DNA of 64,000 nt from Streptomyces sp. 71268 (lineage in GTDB: Bacteria > Actinomycetota > Actinomycetes > Streptomycetales > Streptomycetaceae), in contig NZ_CP114200.1 of NCBI RefSeq assembly GCF_029392895.1, positions 372,001 to 436,000 of the forward strand, given 5' to 3'. Below are positions 8,245 to 15,783 of this stretch, piece after piece; within the stretch, counting starts at the first letter, position 1, and every line of letters begins with the position of its first letter. The notes below the pieces were generated by a model that was not told the DNA's origin, did no database searches, and worked only from the letters and a program-made list of their open reading frames with translations. Position numbers and translations under genes: made by a program.

Positions 8245-9556
8245 ACCGATGAGCCCCGCGCACCTCCTCGACCTGGACCAGCGGCACGTGTGGCACCCGT
8301 ACGGGCCGATGCCCGGGCGGCAGCGCCCGCTGCTGGTGGAGTCCGCGTCCGGGGTCAGGCTGCGGTTGGCAGAGCCGGTGGACGGCGTCGACGAACTGGT
8401 CGACGGGATGGCGTCCTGGTGGTCGGCCATCCACGGCTACAACCACCCGGTGCTCAACGCGGCCGCCCGGGACCAGTTGGGCCGGATGAGCCACGTGATG
8501 TTCGGCGGGCTCACCCACGAGCCCGCCATCCGGCTGGCCAGCAAGCTGGTGGAGATCACGCCCGAGGGGCTTGAGCACGTCTTCCTGGCCGACTCCGGCT
8601 CGGTGTCGGTCGAGGTCGCGATCAAGATGTGCCTCCAGTACTGGCGCTCGGTCGGCAAGCCGGCTAAGCAGCGGCTGCTCACCTGGCGCGGCGGCTACCA
8701 CGGCGACACCTGGCAGCCGATGTCGGTGTGCGACCCGGTCGGCGGCATGCACCAGATCTGGCAGGGCGTGCTGCCCCAGCAGGTCTTCGCCGACCAGCCG
8801 CCCGCCGGCTTCGACGCCGAACCCGACGCCGGCTACGTCGAGTCGCTGCGCGCGCTGATAGCCGAGCACGCCGAGGAGTTGGCGGCGGTCATCGTCGAGC
8901 CGGTGGTGCAGAACGCGGGGGGCATGCGCTTCCACTCCCCCGGCTACCTGCGCGCGCTGCGGGCGGCGTGCGACGAGTACGGGGTGCTGCTGGTCTTCGA
9001 CGAGATCGCCACCGGCTTCGGCCGCACCGGCGCGCTCTTCGCGGCCGACCACGCGGGGGTCACCCCGGATGTGATGTGCGTGGGCAAGGCGCTCACCAGC
9101 GGCTACCTCACCCTGGCGGCCGCCCTGTGCACGCCGCGGGTGGCCGAGGGCATATCCCAGGGCGAGGTGCCGGTGCTCGCGCACGGGCCCACCTTCATGG
9201 GCAACCCGCTGGCCACCGCGGTCGCCAACGCCTCCATCGACCTGCTGCTGTCCGGCGACTGGCAGACCGAGGTCAAGCGCGTCGAGGCCGGCCTGCGCGA
9301 GGGCCTGGCCGAGGCGGCCGAACTGCCGGGCGTGGCATCGGTACGGGTGCTCGGCGCGATCGGCGTCATCCAGTTGGAGCGCCCGCTGGACGAGGCGCGG
9401 ATGGCGGCGGCCTCCCAGGCGGCGATACGGAGCGGCGTGTGGTTGCGCCCCTTCCGCGACCTGATCTACACGATGCCGCCGTACGTCACCGACGACACGG
9501 ACCTGGCCCGCATCACGGCGGCCATGCTCGCCGCCGCGCACGCGAGCGGAAACTGA
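8237..9556 (+). CDS. bioA: Adenosylmethionine-8-amino-7-oxononanoate aminotransferase (BioA)
   Basis: A 439-residue class III PLP aminotransferase that converts 8-amino-7-oxononanoate to 7,8-diaminopelargonate using S-adenosylmethionine as amino donor. Typical BioA landmarks: the N-terminal HVWHPYGPM block, [40 protein letters not shown] with the PLP Asp255, and Schiff-base Lys284 in [12 protein letters not shown] 8237 overlaps the bioB stop (ATGCCTGA), giving translational coupling. A second in-frame ATG lies at 8249. Neither has a strong ribosome site. A stable hairpin follows before bioD. Confidence 0.97.
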   Translation: MPEPMSPAHLLDLDQRHVWHPYGPMPGRQRPLLVESASGVRLRLAEPVDGVDELVDGMASWWSAIHGYNHPVLNAAARDQLGRMSHVMFGGLTHEPAIRLASKLVEITPEGLEHVFLADSGSVSVEVAIKMCLQYWRSVGKPAKQRLLTWRGGYHGDTWQPMSVCDPVGGMHQIWQGVLPQQVFADQPPAGFDAEPDAGYVESLRALIAEHAEELAAVIVEPVVQNAGGMRFHSPGYLRALRAACDEYGVLLVFDEIATGFGRTGALFAADHAGVTPDVMCVGKALTSGYLTLAAALCTPRVAEGISQGEVPVLAHGPTFMGNPLATAVANASIDLLLSGDWQTEVKRVEAGLREGLAEAAELPGVASVRVLGAIGVIQLERPLDEARMAAASQAAIRSGVWLRPFRDLIYTMPPYVTDDTDLARITAAMLAAAHASGN

Positions 9557-9562
9557 CCGCCT

Positions 9563-9597
9563 CCCTCGGGGGCGCCACCATCCGGCGCCCCCGAGGG
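9563..9597 (+). terminator. Hairpin between bioA and bioD
   Basis: A perfect 14-bp stem (arms 9563-9576 and 9584-9597) with a 7-base loop, starting 7 bases after the bioA stop. It lacks a T tract, as is usual in Streptomyces. It sits inside the operon, so it may reduce bioD transcription or stabilise the bioB-bioA mRNA end. Confidence 0.7.
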
Positions 9598-9637
9598 GGA
9601 GCACGAGAGAGCACAACAGAAAGGCGTGGACCGCACG

Positions 9638-10360
9638 ATGAGCACGGTGATCGTCACCGGCACGGACACGGAGATCGGCAAGACCGTGACAACGGCCGCG
9701 GTGGCGGCCGTGGCCCTGGCACACGGCCGCTCGGTGGCCGTGCTCAAGCCGGCGCAGACCGGTATGGAAACGGGTGAGCCGGGCGATGTGGCCGAGGTGC
9801 GGCGGCTAGCCGGCGAGGCCGTGACCGGGGCCGAGTTGGCCCGCTTCCCCGACCCGCTGGCCCCGGCCACGGCGGCCCGCCGCGCCGGGCGTGCGCCGGT
9901 GCGCCCGCGCGAGGTCGAGCGGGCGGCCCGGAAGTTGGCCGAGAGCCACGACCTGGTGCTGATCGAGGGCGCTGGCGGGTTGCTCGTACGCCTTGACGAC
10001 GCGGGCTCCACGCTGGCGGACGTGGCCCAACTGCTGGACGCGCCGGTGCTCGTGGTGGCGCGCGCGGGTCTGGGCACGCTCAACGCCGCGGCGCTGACCA
10101 CGGAGGCCCTGCGCTCGCGCGACCTGACCTGTCTCGGCGTCGTCTTCGGCAGCTTCCCGCACTCCCCCGACCTCGCCACCCGCTGCAACCTCTCGGACAT
10201 GCCCGAGGTGGCCGACGCACCGCTGGTCGGTGCCCTGCCCGAGGGCGCCGGCGCGCTGCCGCCGGCGGACTTCCGCGCGGCGGCGGCCAGTTGGCTGTCC
10301 CCGGCCCTGTCCGGCACCTGGGACGCCACCACGTTCGCGGCCTCGCTGCACGGGGCGTAA
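9638..10360 (+). CDS. bioD: Dethiobiotin synthetase (BioD)
   Basis: A 240-residue P-loop ligase that uses ATP and CO2 to close the ureido ring of 7,8-diaminopelargonate and form dethiobiotin. The P-loop is at the N-terminus (TGTDTEIGKT), followed by LKPAQTG and VLIEGAGGLLVRL, both family signatures. Length matches the family. ATG 9638 is preferred because the protein then begins MSTVIVTGTDT as in homologues. A GTG 12 bases earlier is too close to the AAAGG ribosome site. An 81-base gap with a strong hairpin separates it from bioA. Confidence 0.96.
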   Translation: MSTVIVTGTDTEIGKTVTTAAVAAVALAHGRSVAVLKPAQTGMETGEPGDVAEVRRLAGEAVTGAELARFPDPLAPATAARRAGRAPVRPREVERAARKLAESHDLVLIEGAGGLLVRLDDAGSTLADVAQLLDAPVLVVARAGLGTLNAAALTTEALRSRDLTCLGVVFGSFPHSPDLATRCNLSDMPEVADAPLVGALPEGAGALPPADFRAAAASWLSPALSGTWDATTFAASLHGA

Positions 10361-10369
10361 CCCGCTTCG

Positions 10370-10416
10370 CGCGGACCGGCCTCGTCGAGCGCACGGCTCG
10401 GCGGGGCCGGTCCGCG
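10370..10416 (+). terminator. Terminator after bioD
   Basis: A perfect 12-bp stem (10370-10381 with 10405-10416). The loop contains a nested CGAGC/GCTCG hairpin. It starts 10 bases after the bioD stop and may also serve the convergent SDR gene. Confidence 0.75.
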
Positions 10417-10491
10417 TTGGGCGCGCGGGGCTGGGCGGGGACTCGGCCGGCGTTGGCGCGCGGGGCTCGGCCGCGCGCCGGCGCGGCCGGT

Positions 10492-11421
10492 TCAGTCGGC
10501 GCTCACCAGGGCGTAGCGCACCTCCGTCAGGCGCTCCGACAGCTCCCACAGCCGGCGGCCGACGGCCGCGTCGTCGGCCGTGGCGGACGGGCGGACCCGG
10601 GTCGGCGCGCCGCGCAGTTCGCCCGGCCCGGCCGGCCCGATGAACTCGCCGCCGGCCACGTCCGGCGCCGTCGCCGCGTACAACTGGGGCAGCGCGCCGC
10701 GCTCCGGGCGCTGGGCGAAGATCGGCGTGGCGATGCCGAGCAGGAGCCGCCAACGGCCGACCGGCGCGCTGCTCTGCAGGTTGGTGGCCGTGTATCCGGG
10801 ATGGGCGAGCACGCTGCGCACCGGGCTGTGGGCCGCGCTCAGCCTGCGGTGCAACTCCCGCCCGAAGACGGCGTTGGCCAGCTTCGACTGGTTGTAGAAC
10901 GCCATGGGCGCGTAGCCGCGCTCGCCGTGGATGTCGTCGAAGCGCAGGCGCGCCTTGTGGTGGTTGATCGAGCTGACCGTCACCACGCGCGGATCGCGCC
11001 CCGTGGTCAGGGCGTCCAACAGGAGCCCGGTCAGCGCGAAGTGGCCGAGGTGGTTGCAGGCGAACTGCACCTCGTGGCCCTGCGCGCTGAGCGACCTGGG
11101 CGGCGCCATCACGCCGGCGTTGTTGAGAAGCAGGTCCAACCGCGGGTGGTCGGCGCGCAACCGCTCGGCGAAGGCGCGGACCGAGTCGAGGTCGGCGAGG
11201 TCGAGCGGGCGCACCTCAAGGCTGGCGTTCGGCTGCTCGGCGGTGATCCGCGCGACGGCCCGGCGCCCCTTCTCCTCGTCCCGTACGGCGAGTACGACGT
11301 GCCCGCCCCGACGGGCGAGGGCCCGGGTCGTGGCCAGGCCGAGACCACTGTTGGCCCCGGTCACGACGCACACCCGCCCGCTCTGGTCCGGCATCTGCTC
11401 GGCGCTCCACTGCTGTTTCAT
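10492..11421 (-). CDS. Short-chain dehydrogenase/reductase
   Basis: A 309-residue classical SDR of the retinol-dehydrogenase/WW-oxidoreductase-like type. It has the NAD(P) glycine motif TGANSGLG, an Arg-containing second strand (AVRDEEK) suggesting NADPH preference, LLLNNAGVM, the catalytic Ser in VTVSSINH and the YxxxK pair in FYNQSKLANAVFG. The substrate cannot be told from sequence. ATG 11421 begins MKQQWSAEQMPDQSG. Tandem palindromes lie 20-50 bases upstream and are shared with a divergent TetR gene, so the SDR is very probably the TetR target. Confidence 0.93.
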   Translation of the reverse strand: MKQQWSAEQMPDQSGRVCVVTGANSGLGLATTRALARRGGHVVLAVRDEEKGRRAVARITAEQPNASLEVRPLDLADLDSVRAFAERLRADHPRLDLLLNNAGVMAPPRSLSAQGHEVQFACNHLGHFALTGLLLDALTTGRDPRVVTVSSINHHKARLRFDDIHGERGYAPMAFYNQSKLANAVFGRELHRRLSAAHSPVRSVLAHPGYTATNLQSSAPVGRWRLLLGIATPIFAQRPERGALPQLYAATAPDVAGGEFIGPAGPGELRGAPTRVRPSATADDAAVGRRLWELSERLTEVRYALVSAD

Positions 11422-11441
11422 GCGGCACAGATTGCCCTCAC

Positions 11442-11474
11442 TGTCACTTGGTGTCAAGCTGTCACCGAGTGACA
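11442..11474. promoter_or_regulatory. Tandem TetR-type operators between SDR and TetR genes
   Basis: A perfect palindrome TGTCAC-CGA-GTGACA (11460-11474) is preceded, 18 bases centre to centre, by TGTCAC-TTG-GTGTCA (11442-11456), which differs at one position. For the plus strand, GTGACA (11469-11474) and TACGAT (11490-11495) could be -35 and -10 boxes with a short 15-base spacer, placing transcription start near GTG 11502. Binding there would block both divergent promoters. Confidence 0.7.
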
Positions 11475-11501
11475 CGTAAGGCATGGGGTTACGATGACAG
11501 G

Positions 11502-12128
11502 GTGAGTACCCGCCCCGAAGTGAGCATGGCCGAGCGCAAGCGGCAGCTCGTCGCGCACGAGCTGACCGAGGCGGCGCTGCAACTGCTGGCGCGCGAGGGG
11601 TTCGACGCGGTCACCATCGACGAGATCGCCAACACCGCGGGCGTGTCCAAGCGGACCTTCTTCCGCTACTTCGCGTCGAAGGAGGACGTGGTCGTCCAGC
11701 TCCTGGCCGACCTCGGCGACGGCATGCGCACCGAGCTGGCGGCCCGCCCCGTCGACGAACGCCCCTCGGCCGCGCTGCTGCACGCCGTGCGGGTTCCCAT
11801 CGCCGCCTGCGGCGACCACGTCGACCGGGCGCTGGGCGTGGTCCAACTCATCCTGCGCACCCCGGCCCTGCTCGGACGCTTCCTGGAGCGACAGGCACAG
11901 TGGCGCGAGGAGTTGACGCGGGAACTGGCGGGCCGACTCGGGCTCGACGCCGACGCGGAGCTGTACCCGCGACTGGCCGCCGGCATGGCCCTCACCGCCT
12001 TCGACACCGTCCTCCACCGCTGGAGCGCCAGCGACGGCCGCGAGGACCCCATCGCGTTGCTCGACGACGCCTTCGCGGTCATCGCCCCGGCGCTGGACGT
12101 CCCGGACGGGCACCCCTCGGCCAACTGA
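11502..12128 (+). CDS. TetR-family transcriptional regulator
   Basis: A 208-residue TetR repressor. The N-terminal helix-turn-helix is clear (EAALQLLAREGFDAVTIDEIA, then GVSKRTFFRYFASKEDVV). The C-terminal two-thirds form the helical ligand domain of unknown specificity. GTG 11502 lies 6 bases after a TACGAT -10 box with no ribosome site between them, suggesting a leaderless message. ATG 11526, preceded by GAAGTGAG, is an alternative. Tandem palindromes immediately upstream suggest it represses itself and the divergent SDR gene. Confidence 0.92.
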   Translation: MSTRPEVSMAERKRQLVAHELTEAALQLLAREGFDAVTIDEIANTAGVSKRTFFRYFASKEDVVVQLLADLGDGMRTELAARPVDERPSAALLHAVRVPIAACGDHVDRALGVVQLILRTPALLGRFLERQAQWREELTRELAGRLGLDADAELYPRLAAGMALTAFDTVLHRWSASDGREDPIALLDDAFAVIAPALDVPDGHPSAN

Positions 12129-12301
12129 GCCCCGTCCAGCGGGAGTTCACGCCACAGTGGCGGTCGACAGGCCCGTACACCCCGAACCCGCGGCCCGCCC
12201 ACTCCCGCGCGGCCCGCCACCTCCACGCCAGCCCCACGCCCACCCCCATGGACGAGGCGCCGCCTCGCTCGGCGACATCCCAAAATAAATTCTGCAAAAA
12301 T

Positions 12302-12333
12302 ACTTTTGGAAAGTTGCCGAACCGCTCTAACCT
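12302..12333 (+). promoter_or_regulatory. Leaderless promoter with inverted-repeat operator before ArsR-type gene
   Basis: This lies in an unusually A/T-rich patch (12285-12315). ACTTT-TGG-AAAGT (12302-12314) is a perfect inverted repeat covering a possible -35 (TTGGAA, 12306-12311). TAACCT (12328-12333) fits -10 with a 16-base spacer and ends 6 bases before ATG 12340. No ribosome site is present, so the mRNA is probably leaderless and autorepressed. Confidence 0.55.
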
Positions 12334-12339
12334 CCCGTC

Positions 12340-12987
12340 ATGCCGAACGACGAACAGCACCGACGTGTGCTCGACCCCGAGCGGGACGCGGCGGCCCTGA
12401 AGGCGCTGACGCACCCGTTGCGCATCCGGCTCCTGGGACTGCTGCGCCAGGACGGTCCGGCCACCGCGAGCGAGCTGGCCGCCAGGACCGGGGAGTCGTC
12501 CGCCGCCACCAGCTACCACCTGCGCGTCCTGGCGAAGTACGCGTTCGTGGCCGAGGCCGAGCACCGGGACGGGCGGGAGCGCCGCTGGCGGGCCGTGCAC
12601 GACGTGACCTCCTGGAGCAACGCGGCCATGGAAGCCTCACCAAACAGCCGCGCCTACGTCAACGCGTCGCGCAGGGCCCAGATCGAGCACCTGGAGGCAT
12701 CGCTCGCCCGGCACGAGGCCGATGTCGCCGAGGGGCGGTTGGGACAGGAGTGGGTGGAGCCTTCCGGGATCAACGACCTGCTGCCCCGGCTGACCCCCGA
12801 GTCGCTCACCGAACTCTGGGAGGTGCTCGACCGGAAACTGGCGGAGCTGACCACCCGCGACGCACACGACCCGCGCGCCACACAGGTCGTCCTGCTGACC
12901 GCCGGGCTGCCCCTGGCCCCCCGCGACCACGGCACGGAGCCGGACGCGCCCTCCCCCACCGCGCCGCACGCCGACGACGCGTCATGA
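12340..12987 (+). CDS. ArsR/HTH_20-type winged-helix regulator
   Basis: A 215-residue regulator with an N-terminal winged helix: LKALTHPLRIRLLGLLRQDGPATASELAARTGESSAATSYHLRVLAK. This is the HTH_20/ArsR-like type found beside efflux genes in Streptomyces. The C-terminal part is helical (a possible dimer or ligand region) and lacks the metal-binding cysteines of true ArsR/SmtB sensors, so a small organic ligand is more likely than a metal. The gene overlaps the following MFS gene by ATGA, so the pair is an operon and the regulator probably controls the transporter. The A/T-rich upstream region carries a likely operator. Confidence 0.9.
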   Translation: MPNDEQHRRVLDPERDAAALKALTHPLRIRLLGLLRQDGPATASELAARTGESSAATSYHLRVLAKYAFVAEAEHRDGRERRWRAVHDVTSWSNAAMEASPNSRAYVNASRRAQIEHLEASLARHEADVAEGRLGQEWVEPSGINDLLPRLTPESLTELWEVLDRKLAELTTRDAHDPRATQVVLLTAGLPLAPRDHGTEPDAPSPTAPHADDAS

Positions 12988-14354
12988 CGGAACCGCCGGT
13001 CATACGCACCGCGCGGCGCCGCTACAGCACGGTCTGCGTGCTGTTCTGGCTGCCGCTGGGGCTGGCCATCGCTCCCCAGGTCCTGCTGTTCACCGAGCGC
13101 GGCATGACCATGGCGGCCATCGCGGGGTTCTTCGCCGCGCACTCCCTGACCGCCGCCGCGCTGGAGCTGCCCACCGGAGGGCTGTCCGACGTCCTCGGAC
13201 GGCGCGCCGTCCTGGCCACCGCCGGCCTGCTCAACATGGTGGCCCTGGTCCTGGTGGGCCTGGGCTCCGCTCCCTGGCTGCTCGGCCTGGGCATGGCCCT
13301 GGTGGGCGCGGGGCGTGCCCTGTCCAGCGGGCCGGCCGAAGCCTGGTACGTGGACACCGTCCAGGCGCACTGCGGGCCCGACGCCGAGTTGCGCACCGGT
13401 CTGGCCCGCGGCGCCGCCGCGACCTCGGCCGCGCTCGCCACCGGCACCCTCGTCGGCGGCGCCCTTCCCTGGCTGCTCGGGCTCGGCCCCGACCTCGGCG
13501 CACGACTGGGCACGGCGACCTCCGGGTTGGTGCTGCCGCTGTCCGTTCCGATGCTGCTGGGCGCGGCCGTCGAGGTCGTCTTCGTGCTGTACGTGCTGGC
13601 CGCGCTGCGGGAGCCGCCCCGACCGGCGGCCAGCGCGCGCGACGTACTCCGCGGCGTCCCGGCCACGGTGCTGGACGGGCTGCGGCTCGCGAGCCGCGAC
13701 GGGCTGGTCCGACGCGTGCTCCTCAGCGCGGGGGCCGCCGGCGGAGCGCTGGCCACCATCGAGTTGCTCACGCCGGGCCGCGCCGCGGCCCTCACGGGCA
13801 CGACCGAGTCGGGGGCGGTCCTCTTCGCCGCCCTCGCCTGCGCCGGGTTCCTCTGCCACGCCCTCGGCAGTCACCTCGCCCCACTGGCCGCCCGGCTCGC
13901 GGGCGGTTCCGAACGCGCGATCCTGGTGAGTCTCGGCGCGAGCGCGAGCGGCGTGCTACTGCTCGGCGCCACCGCCGCGTTCTCAGGGGTGGGCTCCACG
14001 GTCCTCGCGGCCGTCGGCTACGCGCTGGTCTACCTCGGCCTCGGGGCGGCGGGGCCGAGTGAGAACGACCTCCTGCACCGCCGGGTGGCCAGCGCGGGCC
14101 GGGCCACGGCACTGTCCGTCCAGTCCCTCGCGCTGCAACTGACGGCGGCCCTGACCGGCTTGGTCATCGGCTTCCTCCCGGCGGGCCCGCCGCGCTGGCT
14201 GCTCGGCGGCACCGTGCTGTTCGCCGGCGCCGCGCTGTGGCTGCGGCGCGGTGGTCCGACGCCCCCGACGCCCGGCACGACGCCTGAGCCACACGCCGCC
14301 TCCCCCGTCCTGAGCGCCGCCGACTCGCGCGGCTACCTCGATCGTCCTGAGTAG
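12984..14354 (+). CDS. MFS transporter
   Basis: A 456-residue major-facilitator protein with about 12 hydrophobic segments. The loop after helix 2 carries GGLSDVLGRRAVL, the MFS motif A signature. The N-terminal half has FFAAHSLTAAALELPTGG. The final 40 residues are a Pro/Thr-rich cytoplasmic tail. ATG 12984 overlaps the stop of the ArsR-type gene by four bases. Co-transcription with a ligand-responsive repressor suggests drug or metabolite efflux. The substrate is unknown. Confidence 0.92.
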   Translation: MTEPPVIRTARRRYSTVCVLFWLPLGLAIAPQVLLFTERGMTMAAIAGFFAAHSLTAAALELPTGGLSDVLGRRAVLATAGLLNMVALVLVGLGSAPWLLGLGMALVGAGRALSSGPAEAWYVDTVQAHCGPDAELRTGLARGAAATSAALATGTLVGGALPWLLGLGPDLGARLGTATSGLVLPLSVPMLLGAAVEVVFVLYVLAALREPPRPAASARDVLRGVPATVLDGLRLASRDGLVRRVLLSAGAAGGALATIELLTPGRAAALTGTTESGAVLFAALACAGFLCHALGSHLAPLAARLAGGSERAILVSLGASASGVLLLGATAAFSGVGSTVLAAVGYALVYLGLGAAGPSENDLLHRRVASAGRATALSVQSLALQLTAALTGLVIGFLPAGPPRWLLGGTVLFAGAALWLRRGGPTPPTPGTTPEPHAASPVLSAADSRGYLDRPE

Positions 14355-14458
14355 CCCCACCGAGGCGGCCGGCGTTCTCCACCTCAGCCCTCCGGGTCGG
14401 CCGGGCCTCCGTACGCTCGCGGGTCGTGCGCCTCGACGGGTCGCGGGAACGGGCGGGT

Positions 14459-14484
14459 GCCCGGCCGGGGTTGGCCGGCCGGGC
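14459..14484. terminator. Hairpin between convergent MFS and acyltransferase genes
   Basis: GCCCGGCC (14459-14466) pairs perfectly with GGCCGGGC (14477-14484) around a 10-base loop. It lies just beyond the stop of the minus-strand acyltransferase and about 105 bases after the MFS stop. Confidence 0.5.
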
Positions 14485-14490
14485 CGGCGG

Positions 14491-15783
14491 TCAGCGGGCC
14501 ACCTCCGGGTAGAAGTCGCGCGGCTTGCCCGAGGAGTCCTTCAACCTGCCTAGCAGGCTCGACGGGTACTCGATGAACCAGTAGCTCGCCACCGCCACGG
14601 GGATCGACACCGCCAGCACGATGAGCAGCGCGAGCGGAAAGCCCTCCGGCCCCTGCGGCAGCAGGCCGACCTTGTGCAACTGGAGCATGATCGGCTCGTG
14701 CCAGATGAAGAGGCTGTAGCTGACCAGGCCGACGCCGGTGAGCCAGCGGGTGTGGAGCAGTCGGTGCCAGCGCAGCCGCCGCGCCGCATGCAGGGTGCTG
14801 TAGAGCAGTACGACCCACAGCAGGCTGGCGATGGGGTGGTAGAAGGTGAACACGAAGTTCTCCGGCGCGGAGTACAGCGAGAGCGCGCAGAGGCCGGCCG
14901 CCGATGCCGCCGACAGGCCCGCCGAGCACCAGCCGGGCAGCTTACCCCGGCCGTCGAGCGCCACCGTCAGCACGGCCAGGCCCATGCCGGCCGCGAAGCC
15001 GCCGAAGCGGGCCTGCGGCCCGAAGTAGGCCGCCCAGTCGGTGTGCGGCACGCCCCACGCGTAGCGGGCCACGGCGAGCCAGGCCAGGGGGGCGGCGAAC
15101 AGGGCGGTGCAGCCGGCGCCGCACAGCGCCGCGCGCCCGCCGCGCGTGCCGATCCTCCCGCAGGCGCGCACCGCCAGCGGTCCGACGGCCACCAGCGTCA
15201 GATAGAAGACGATCTCCAGCGAGAGCGACCAGGTGGGGCCGAGGGTGTAGAAGATGCGGTCGCCGTCGAAGACGTGCGTGAACGTCAGGTGCTCCACCAG
15301 GTCCCGCCAGTCACCCGGCAGGGACGGGTTGCGCGAGGCCCACACCACCAGGACGGCCAGGAAGTACAGCGGCACGATGCGGATGGCGCGCCGGAAGAGG
15401 AACAGCCGGGCCGGGCGCACCGAGCCCTGGTCGATCGCGGCGCGCGCGTAGGAGAGGGTGAGCAGGTACGCGGACAGGACGAAGAAGAAGTCGATGACCT
15501 CAAGGGAGATCAGGGCACCGAGGAAGCGGTTGTCCAGCGGCGGGTGGGAGCCCCGCGCGTCGTAGGTGTGGTACTGCTGCCAGACGTGGAAGAGGACCGT
15601 GCTGAGGGCGGCGATCCCGCGAAAGCTCTGGATCTCGGTCGCGCCGGCGCGCGCGGGCGCGGCGGCGGCCTCGGCCGAAGCGGCGGCCTCGGCCGGGGCG
15701 GCGTCCGCACCGCGCGCGGCCCTCTCGCGTCGGGGGGCCGGGATGCGGGCTGACAGGTCGGCGGAAGGCGAGGGTGCGGTCAC
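14491..15783 (-). CDS. Membrane O-acyltransferase, OafA/YrhL family
   Basis: A 430-residue integral-membrane acyltransferase (Acyl_transf_3). After an Ala-rich, probably disordered 48-residue start come about ten membrane helices. The family motif RGIAAL followed by a conserved His (Arg55, His66) forms the presumed acyl-transfer site. The C-terminal FIWHEP and WFIEYP blocks are also typical. Such proteins move acetyl or succinyl groups across the membrane onto polysaccharides. GTG 15783 overlaps the stop of the upstream glycosyltransferase gene by GTGA, so the pair is tightly coupled. Acylation of the polymer made by that enzyme is the obvious role (inference from context). Confidence 0.92.
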   Translation of the reverse strand: MTAPSPSADLSARIPAPRRERAARGADAAPAEAAASAEAAAAPARAGATEIQSFRGIAALSTVLFHVWQQYHTYDARGSHPPLDNRFLGALISLEVIDFFFVLSAYLLTLSYARAAIDQGSVRPARLFLFRRAIRIVPLYFLAVLVVWASRNPSLPGDWRDLVEHLTFTHVFDGDRIFYTLGPTWSLSLEIVFYLTLVAVGPLAVRACGRIGTRGGRAALCGAGCTALFAAPLAWLAVARYAWGVPHTDWAAYFGPQARFGGFAAGMGLAVLTVALDGRGKLPGWCSAGLSAASAAGLCALSLYSAPENFVFTFYHPIASLLWVVLLYSTLHAARRLRWHRLLHTRWLTGVGLVSYSLFIWHEPIMLQLHKVGLLPQGPEGFPLALLIVLAVSIPVAVASYWFIEYPSSLLGRLKDSSGKPRDFYPEVAR

